A stretch of 59,885 nt of DNA, from assembly GCA_017984135.1 (NCBI GenBank), contig JAGNZZ010000013.1, forward strand, positions 1 to 59,885, read 5' to 3'. Shown here piece by piece: positions 54,377 to 59,885 of this stretch. Source of the stretch: Chitinophagales bacterium (GTDB lineage: Bacteria; Bacteroidota; Bacteroidia; Chitinophagales; JADIYW01). The position numbers and the translations under genes were made by a program. Under the pieces are notes generated by a model. That model was not told the DNA's origin, ran no database searches, and worked only from the letters and a program-made list of their open reading frames with translations. How positions within the stretch are numbered: position 1 is the first letter of the stretch; each line of letters starts with the position of its first letter.

Positions 54377-55102
54377 ATGTTTAAGCATAAAGGTAAAACG
54401 AGAACATATAGCCATAATCTTCAAATAGCGTCGTTGTTGTCTTTTGTTGCGGGTTTGGTGAATGTTGCCGGTTTTTTTTCTGTCCAACATTTAACAACCA
54501 ATGTTACAGGGCATTTTGCTTTTTTAATGGATGAAATTATTAAGTCGAATTATATAACTAGCATCGTCTTTTTCTTATTTATTTTATTCTTCTTTTTAGG
54601 CTCATTTTTTTCTAATTTTTTAATTGAAATTATTGGTAAAAGAAGTGAACGTTTCGTATATATAGTTCCGGTTTCAATTGAAATTATTGTATTGATTTTA
54701 ATAGGTGTTTTTGGAAATTATTTAATTGACTTTAACCCCAATTTAATTGCATTCGGACTCTTATTTTCAATGGGATTGCAAAATTCATTGGTTACTACAA
54801 TTTCAAACTCAGTGGTAAGAACAACTCACTTGACCGGCTTATTTACAGACTTAGGAATTGAATTGTCACAATTGTTTTTTTATACAGAATTACAACAAAA
54901 AACAAGACTAAAATATTCTATACGATTGCGATTGATAATTATTTTTAGTTTCTTTTTAGGAGGAATTTTGGGTGGCTATTTTTATAAATATTATGGATTG
55001 TATGTTCTCTTTTTTGCAGCCTTGAGTTTGTTAATCGGGTTAATTTATGACAGCATAAAATTTAGAATTATATTACTGCATAGAAAGATTAGAAATCTTT
55101 AA
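54377..55102 (+). CDS. DUF1275 (YoaK-like) membrane protein
   Basis: A 241-residue inner-membrane protein with about six helices. The N terminus LQIASLLSFVAGLVNVAGFFS and the HLTTNVTGHFAFLMDE segment (near residue 37) are the YoaK/DUF1275 signature. A second conserved piece is FSMGLQNSLVTTISNSVVRTTHLTGLFTDLGIELSQ-like near residues 131-165, where TTHLTG is typical. Its function is unknown; transport has been suggested for the family. It follows the EEP gene with a 10-base gap and precedes arcA with 62 bases. Confidence 0.9.
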   Translation: MFKHKGKTRTYSHNLQIASLLSFVAGLVNVAGFFSVQHLTTNVTGHFAFLMDEIIKSNYITSIVFFLFILFFFLGSFFSNFLIEIIGKRSERFVYIVPVSIEIIVLILIGVFGNYLIDFNPNLIAFGLLFSMGLQNSLVTTISNSVVRTTHLTGLFTDLGIELSQLFFYTELQQKTRLKYSIRLRLIIIFSFFLGGILGGYFYKYYGLYVLFFAALSLLIGLIYDSIKFRIILLHRKIRNL

Positions 55103-55164
55103 TTAAAATGATTTCGCTAATATTTTAGTATCTTTAAAGTTGTTAGTCGTGCAAAATTATTGAT

Positions 55165-56385
55165 ATGCAAATTAATTCAGAAATTCAAACATTAGATAAA
55201 GTTATTGTTCATGAACCAAATATTGGTATCGAGCATATTTCACCAGAAATAGCAGAGCAATTGTTGTACGACGATATTGTTTTTTTGCCGCGAATGATAG
55301 AGGAGCATTATCAGTTTACACAAACTTTGAAACAACTAATAGGCAAAGAAAATGTGTACGAATTTACCGATTTATTGCATGATATTTTATTGAAGGAAAA
55401 TGTACGTGAAGAGCTAATCGAATACCTTTTTGAAAAAGAAGATTTTGGTTTGGGAAAATATGAAATGCTCAAACAATTAGAACCCGAACACTTAGCCACC
55501 GTTTTAATTTCTGGTGTGCATCCAGAAAGTAAACAATCAATTTTGGCACCCTTGCCAAATCTGGTTTTTACACGTGATATAGGATGTGTAATCAATGACC
55601 ATATTCTTGTTTGTAAAGCCAATAAATCGGCACGTTTGCGCGAAAATTATTTAACTAAATTTATTGTCCATCACCATAATTTATTCTCCAGTTTTTCTCA
55701 TAAAAAAATCGACTTTGTGACTGATGAAAACTTACAACATGACTCAGGAATTTCAATTGAAGGTGGAGATGTAATGTTAGTGAATTCAAGACATATTATA
55801 ATTGGTGAAAGTGAACGAACGACATTGGATGCTATTTTTGAATTAAAGGCTTATTTGTTTGAAAAGGATGTAGTGGATTATGTAACTGTGGTGGAAATTC
55901 CAAATGAACGTTATTGCATGCATTTAGATACTATTTTTACTTTGTTAAGCGATGATACTTGTGTTGGTTTTTCGCCACTTTTATTTGAGAAAAATGATAA
56001 GGTAGATATTGTTACTTATTCAAAAAATAATGCACGTGCCGTATTGCATCCTACCTTGAAAGATTTGATTAAAGAACTATATCCGAATATGAATTTTATA
56101 GCATGTGGTGGAGGCGTTTCACCTTTTGCTCAACGTGAACAATGGACCGATGGGTGTAATTTTGTAGCAGCCAAATCCAATGTGGCATATTCATACGAAC
56201 GCAATTTAAAAACATTGCAGGCTTTACGAGATTCAAATTTTAATATCATAAGCGCTAAACATTTATTGAACGACAATTTGACTTTGCAACATCTGAATAA
56301 TACAATTATTACATTGGCATCTGCAGAATTGTCGCGCGCTCGTGGTGGGCCACACTGTATGACTTTCCCAATTTCTAGAAAATAA
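55165..56385 (+). CDS. arcA: Arginine deiminase
   Basis: A 406-residue enzyme of the guanidino-modifying superfamily that converts arginine to citrulline and ammonia. The N-terminal part NSEIQTLDKVIVHEPN and LLYDDIVFLPRMIEEHYQF (residues about 30-50) is ArcA-like. NLVFTRDIG near residue 131 has the substrate Arg/Asp, IEGGDVMLV near residue 200 the Glu-Asp pair, and ERYCMHLDTIFTLL near residue 249 the His-x-Asp motif. The nucleophile is C398 in RGGPHCMTFP. All catalytic residues are present and the length is standard. No arcB, arcC or antiporter gene is adjacent, so the full energy-yielding ADI pathway is not encoded here. TATCTTTA, one base off the promoter consensus, precedes it. Confidence 0.92.
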   Translation: MQINSEIQTLDKVIVHEPNIGIEHISPEIAEQLLYDDIVFLPRMIEEHYQFTQTLKQLIGKENVYEFTDLLHDILLKENVREELIEYLFEKEDFGLGKYEMLKQLEPEHLATVLISGVHPESKQSILAPLPNLVFTRDIGCVINDHILVCKANKSARLRENYLTKFIVHHHNLFSSFSHKKIDFVTDENLQHDSGISIEGGDVMLVNSRHIIIGESERTTLDAIFELKAYLFEKDVVDYVTVVEIPNERYCMHLDTIFTLLSDDTCVGFSPLLFEKNDKVDIVTYSKNNARAVLHPTLKDLIKELYPNMNFIACGGGVSPFAQREQWTDGCNFVAAKSNVAYSYERNLKTLQALRDSNFNIISAKHLLNDNLTLQHLNNTIITLASAELSRARGGPHCMTFPISRK

Positions 56386-56419
56386 CAGTTTCTTGATTTT
56401 AATTTACTCCATTTCTGTC

Positions 56420-56427
56420 TATCTTTG
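56420..56427 (+). promoter_or_regulatory. Bacteroidota -7 element TATCTTTG before the GH36 gene
   Basis: An exact TAnnTTTG ends five bases before the ATG at 56433, again predicting a nearly leaderless mRNA. Confidence 0.62.
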
Positions 56428-56432
56428 AAAGA

Positions 56433-58451
56433 ATGAAGTTTTTACGGTTTTATTTGAAATATCAAACTGATAACGAGCAACCTACAGCGCTTACTTCTAC
56501 CGATTTTTCTTTGTTTGAAAATGATCAATTGCAATTAGAATTTGTGTTGGAAAATGTACATGCCGATGTAAGATATAAAGCCATTTTGCGACCCAAAACA
56601 ACCCTTCATTTATTAGAATTTTATATAGAAACATCGTATGACTATGCACTTTCAAAAGGTGTATTTTGTAATGGCTTTCAATCATGGACGGAAACAAAAT
56701 TATTTACAAAAGAAGTTAGATTAAAACGACAATTGCGTGGAGCACATATTATAGGTGAAGCGTATGGTGATGGTCGATTTTATAAATATAAAAACTTAAA
56801 AGGTGTGGCTCATAGTTGGACATATACCTATGTTAAACAACCGAAGCGTCGTGCTTTTTTTCTAGGTTCTTTGTATGATGAAAATGGCTATACTATTTTT
56901 GAACATCATGCCACTGAAAATAAATTAATTATACAAAAAGATGTTGAAGGAACAAAAGCAATAGCAGATTTTTTATTGCTGGACATTTATGTATCTACCA
57001 ATTTTGAACAATTATGTTTTCAAAATTATTTCGAAGTACAACAATTAAAACCACTACAAACAAAACCTGCAATGGGTTGGACAAGCTGGTATTATTACTA
57101 TACGGGAATTAATGAGTCAATCATTGTAAAAAATATCGATGCATTTGTGCAAAAAAATATTCCTATTGATGTTTTTCAAATAGATGATGGATGGCAACAA
57201 TCGGTTGGAGATTGGCTTACTGTTAACCAAAAATTTCCGAATGGATTAAAAATAATTTCAGATAAAATTCATGCTCAAAACTGGAAAGCCGGTTTGTGGT
57301 TAGCACCATTAGCTTGCGAACAAAATTCTTTTATAGTAAAAGAAAAACCACATTGGATTTTAAAAAATGAAAAAGGTAATTTTTTAAAAATAGGATTTAA
57401 TCCACTTTGGAGTTACTGGTTTTATGCATTAGATATTTATAATGAAGAAGTACGAAATTATTTAAAAGAAGTTTTTAATACTATTTTAAATACATGGAAT
57501 TTTGATTTAGTAAAATTAGATTTTTTGTATGGAACGGCACTCATTCCTAGAAATGGAAAATCTCGTGGTGCAGTGATGTATGATACTATGCAGTTTTTAC
57601 GGGAATGTGTAGGCGAAAAATTAATTTTAGGTTGCGGTGTGCCGTTGTATGCTGCGAAAGGAACTACGGACTATTGTAGAATTGGACCTGACATACATTT
57701 AAGTTGGGATTTTACTTTGTTAAAATGGATTCGTGCACGGGAACGTCCATCGGTTGCCAATGCGATACATAACACAATTTCCAGAAGACAACTTTCTGGC
57801 AAATGGTTTTGGAACGATCCAGATGTTTTTTTATTGCGAAAAAATAAAAATCTACTTTCATTTTCCGAACAATATTCTTTATTGCTAGCCAATTTGTTAT
57901 TTGGACATTTAATTTTTACGTCAGATAATATTATTGAATACAATGAGATGAAAATGAAATTATACACTTCCATTTTTCCATTAATGAAAATTGAAGAACC
58001 GCAAGTATCATTTCATAACGATTTTTACATCATTAATTTCCACATAAAAGATCGATATTATTTAGCCTTGATTAATGTGAGTAATTATTCAAAAATGTAT
58101 AAGTTGCCAAGCAGCTTGTTTTTTGACAACCAAACCGACGAATTGATAAAAGGCGATAAGCGTATTGAAATACCCAAACATACATCGAAATGCTTACTCA
58201 ACGTAGGACACACACCATTTGGTGTTGCCGGCAGTAAAGGGCACTTTTTTTCTGGCACAGAAATTGAAAACATATACATGAGTGGTAATAGTATAGAACT
58301 AGATTGGACGAATGATATATTAAATGAAGTAGTGGTTTATATTAAAGTACCTTTGGACTACGAAGTAACGAGAGTAAACAATAGTGGAAACTTTAATCGT
58401 ATCAATAAGAATGGTTTTTCTATTATTGAAATTGAAAAAACGAAACTATAA
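56433..58451 (+). CDS. GH36 alpha-galactosidase
   Basis: A 672-residue retaining glycosidase. The N-terminal beta-sandwich domain (to about residue 200) includes CNGFQSWTETKLF. The TIM barrel starts MGWTSWYYYYTGINE near residue 212 and contains VFQIDDGWQQSVGDW near residue 249. The likely nucleophile is D363 in VKLDFLYG and the acid/base D420 in CRIGPDIHLSW. A C-terminal beta domain follows from about residue 530. No signal peptide is found, so it appears cytoplasmic and would act on imported oligosaccharides. Substrate is alpha-galactosides such as raffinose-family sugars by family, but no transporter or SusC/D pair is adjacent. The TPR gene follows by four bases. Confidence 0.92.
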   Translation: MKFLRFYLKYQTDNEQPTALTSTDFSLFENDQLQLEFVLENVHADVRYKAILRPKTTLHLLEFYIETSYDYALSKGVFCNGFQSWTETKLFTKEVRLKRQLRGAHIIGEAYGDGRFYKYKNLKGVAHSWTYTYVKQPKRRAFFLGSLYDENGYTIFEHHATENKLIIQKDVEGTKAIADFLLLDIYVSTNFEQLCFQNYFEVQQLKPLQTKPAMGWTSWYYYYTGINESIIVKNIDAFVQKNIPIDVFQIDDGWQQSVGDWLTVNQKFPNGLKIISDKIHAQNWKAGLWLAPLACEQNSFIVKEKPHWILKNEKGNFLKIGFNPLWSYWFYALDIYNEEVRNYLKEVFNTILNTWNFDLVKLDFLYGTALIPRNGKSRGAVMYDTMQFLRECVGEKLILGCGVPLYAAKGTTDYCRIGPDIHLSWDFTLLKWIRARERPSVANAIHNTISRRQLSGKWFWNDPDVFLLRKNKNLLSFSEQYSLLLANLLFGHLIFTSDNIIEYNEMKMKLYTSIFPLMKIEEPQVSFHNDFYIINFHIKDRYYLALINVSNYSKMYKLPSSLFFDNQTDELIKGDKRIEIPKHTSKCLLNVGHTPFGVAGSKGHFFSGTEIENIYMSGNSIELDWTNDILNEVVVYIKVPLDYEVTRVNNSGNFNRINKNGFSIIEIEKTKL

Positions 58452-58455
58452 GTAG

Positions 58456-59625
58456 ATGATATTTTTAAGTTTAATAAAACAGATTCAGTTTTTTTTAAAT
58501 AAAAAATGTTTAATAAAAATAAATATATTATGTTTAGTTTTAAGTTTATCTATTTCAGAATCTAGTTTTAGTCAACAAACGAATCCAATTTTAGATTTTG
58601 CAAAACAACAAATCAAACAACAGTTTTATAAACCAGCAATTTCTACACTAAATTCTATAATTGATAATAATAAAAACAGTGCAGATGCTTTATATTGGAA
58701 AGGATATTGTTATCATAAATTAGAAAATTATTCCGCAGCACGCATCAATTATGAATTAGCCATTACGAAAGACCCTAGATATGCTCCAGCTTTGATTGAA
58801 TTAGGCAATGTAATGAAACAGCAACAAGATTATTCAGAAGCGATAAAATATTATACCGCAGCAATAAAGCAAACAGATACAGATATAAACGTACGAAACA
58901 GTAGAGGTATGTGTTTTTATTATTCTAACATGTTTGAACAGGCCATTAAAGATTTTAGGCATGTTATTAAAAGTGACTCATCAAATTATTTAGCATACAA
59001 CAATAAAGGCGCAGCTATTTTTAGGAATCAAAATATAGCTAGTCCGAGCAAAGTAGATTTACACTTGGCGTTAGATGATTTTAACAGTGCATTGAATATA
59101 AAACCTAATTTTGAAATGGCATTGCGCAATCGTGGAATTATTCGTTATTTTTTAGATAGTTTACCTAAAGCTTATAACGATTTATTGCTTGCCACACAAT
59201 TAGAACCTAAAGATGAAGACGCACATCACTATTTAGGTAAAGTGTTGTACAGTCAAGGTAATTATGTAATTGCGATGCAGTTTTTCAACAATGCCATTAA
59301 GCTGGTAAATTACGATGCTGATATTTTTATGGATAGAGGTAGCTGTAAAATTGAATTGGGTGATTACAAAAGTGCACTTTCTGATTTTTATAAAGCGATA
59401 CAATTAGATGGCGATAGAGGTGTAGCATATTATAATATGGCAAGATGCTATGCCGCAGAAGGTGGTAAAAGTGAAACTTTTACCTATTTACGAGAAGCAA
59501 AGAAAGCAGGCTTATTTGTTCATCCTAAATACTATGCGTTGATAAATAAAGATCGATTTTTTACAGCTTGGTTAAAAGATAAAGATTTTATTTCATTAAT
59601 AAACGAACTTAAGTTCGGAAAGTAA
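58456..59625 (+). CDS. TPR-repeat protein, secreted
   Basis: A 389-residue protein with a signal sequence (hydrophobic residues 16-36, cleavage near SFSQ). Residues 45-330 contain about eight tetratricopeptide repeats with the W-LG-Y-A-F-A-P pattern, such as ADALYWKGYCYHKLENYSAA, APALIELGNVMKQQQDYSEA, DEDAHHYLGKVLYSQGNYVI and DIFMDRGSCKIELGDYKSA. TPR arrays bind protein partners; in the periplasm they often organise assemblies. The start four bases after the GH36 stop suggests cotranscription, but I see no mechanistic link with alpha-galactoside cleavage. The last 60 residues (EAKKAGLFVHPKYYALIN) form a cap. Confidence 0.88.
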   Translation: MIFLSLIKQIQFFLNKKCLIKINILCLVLSLSISESSFSQQTNPILDFAKQQIKQQFYKPAISTLNSIIDNNKNSADALYWKGYCYHKLENYSAARINYELAITKDPRYAPALIELGNVMKQQQDYSEAIKYYTAAIKQTDTDINVRNSRGMCFYYSNMFEQAIKDFRHVIKSDSSNYLAYNNKGAAIFRNQNIASPSKVDLHLALDDFNSALNIKPNFEMALRNRGIIRYFLDSLPKAYNDLLLATQLEPKDEDAHHYLGKVLYSQGNYVIAMQFFNNAIKLVNYDADIFMDRGSCKIELGDYKSALSDFYKAIQLDGDRGVAYYNMARCYAAEGGKSETFTYLREAKKAGLFVHPKYYALINKDRFFTAWLKDKDFISLINELKFGK

Positions 59626-59716
59626 GAAAAACCTCAACATACACAGTTTGTGGGATACTACCTTTTTCCATAATGCTCCTTAATCCAGCATTTATTGTAG
59701 TAATTTACATCCTGGA

Positions 59717-59756
59717 CATTCTAGCGCAGGTCTTCCGCAGGACGACCTGTGTCTAT
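59717..59756 (+). repeat. 40-bp repeat, copy 1, with hairpin
   Basis: It reads CAT.CT.GCGCAGGTC, then TTCCGCAGGAC, then GACCTGTGTCTAT. CGCAGGTC and GACCTGTG can pair (8 bp, one G-T). G+C is far above the neighbouring DNA. It matches copy 2 at 38 of 40 bases. Confidence 0.92.
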
Positions 59757-59765
59757 TAGATCAGT

Positions 59766-59778
59766 CGGTCTTTGACCG
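59766..59778. repeat. Short inverted repeat next to the 40-bp element
   Basis: CGGTC TTT GACCG is a 5-bp perfect stem ten bases after repeat copy 1. The two hairpins may form a composite element; the window ends before this part could be checked beside copy 2. Confidence 0.6.
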
Positions 59779-59845
59779 CATACGAATAACGAACCTAAAA
59801 AAATAATTCATAAATTTTTATGGAATTTAGATACTTTTTGTCTCT

Positions 59846-59885
59846 CATCCTGGCGCAGGTCTTCCGCAGGACGACCTGTGTCTAT
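59846..59885 (+). repeat. 40-bp repeat, copy 2, reaching the window edge
   Basis: It differs from copy 1 only at two bases near its start, and begins 129 bases after it. It ends exactly at the last base of the window, so the repeat may extend further. Confidence 0.92.

Noticed and set aside
59717..59885. A CRISPR array
   Set aside because: Only two 40-bp repeats are visible, separated by 89 bases that themselves contain a hairpin. There are no cas genes and the spacer length is wrong.

Overview
The window is a 59.9 kb stretch of an AT-rich chromosome from a member of the Bacteroidota, most likely a Chitinophagales/Saprospirales-like lineage; I cannot resolve it further from sequence alone. 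The evidence is the gene repertoire (Mpl, GT117/DUF2723, YtxJ, a large SLBB polysaccharide export protein, a TolB-propeller/beta-barrel protein, the ftsK-lolA pair) and the repeated occurrence of the Bacteroidota -7 promoter element TAnnTTTG directly upstream of starts. There is no phage, IS element, CRISPR array, tRNA or rRNA gene. No gene-free stretch exceeds 300 bases; the longest is the final 260 bases, which carries a repeated hairpin element.

Layout. 1-3.9 kb: the end of an upstream gene and its terminator, then surface-glycan genes (GT4, a DXD glycosyltransferase, DUF4184 membrane protein, a Dpm1-like GT2). 4-8 kb: Mpl (peptidoglycan recycling), a small lipoprotein with YtxJ (bacillithiol redox), OsmC, an outer-membrane barrel and lipoyl synthase. 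8.2-14.6 kb: GT117 membrane glycosyltransferase, MscL, RlmB, a lipid-anchored or membrane M20 peptidase and a chalcone-isomerase-like protein. 14.7-18 kb: thymidine kinase, an acidic protein with an exact 36-residue repeat, and Kdo transferase. 18.1-25.7 kb: one polysaccharide operon, running nucleotide-sugar dehydrogenase, RfbB, SLBB exporter, Wzz-like protein, RfbC, CysQ. 25.7-38.9 kb: housekeeping metabolism (FolD, Udk, two MBL proteins, YicC, Gmk, ApaG, a NOL1/NOP2/Sun methyltransferase, a DUF985 cupin, ProB, ProA) around a 1172-residue TolB-like barrel protein. 39-46.3 kb: FkbM methyltransferase, LolA, FtsK, thiolase, a barrel protein and a HEAT-repeat protein. 46.4-52.3 kb: a Tat-exported GMC oxidoreductase, a large SF1 helicase with a decayed nuclease-like tail, and an RRM protein. 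52.4-59.9 kb: a lysophospholipase-like hydrolase, an EEP-family protein, a DUF1275 protein, arginine deiminase, GH36 alpha-galactosidase, a TPR protein and the terminal repeats.

The most instructive signals are regulatory and small-scale. Exact TAnnTTTG elements precede at least eleven genes, and in several they lie only 3-7 bases before the ATG, implying leaderless or nearly leaderless mRNAs. They also show that upstream GTG/TTG starts are promoter sequence, not coding sequence. Two perfect TTGAT-N4-ATCAA (Crp/Fnr-type) palindromes sit upstream of mscL and of the GMC oxidoreductase. The 36-residue-period motif in the protein at 15.3-16.7 kb is kept at the amino-acid level while its codons have diverged. 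I found no convincing new multi-gene defence or mobile system.
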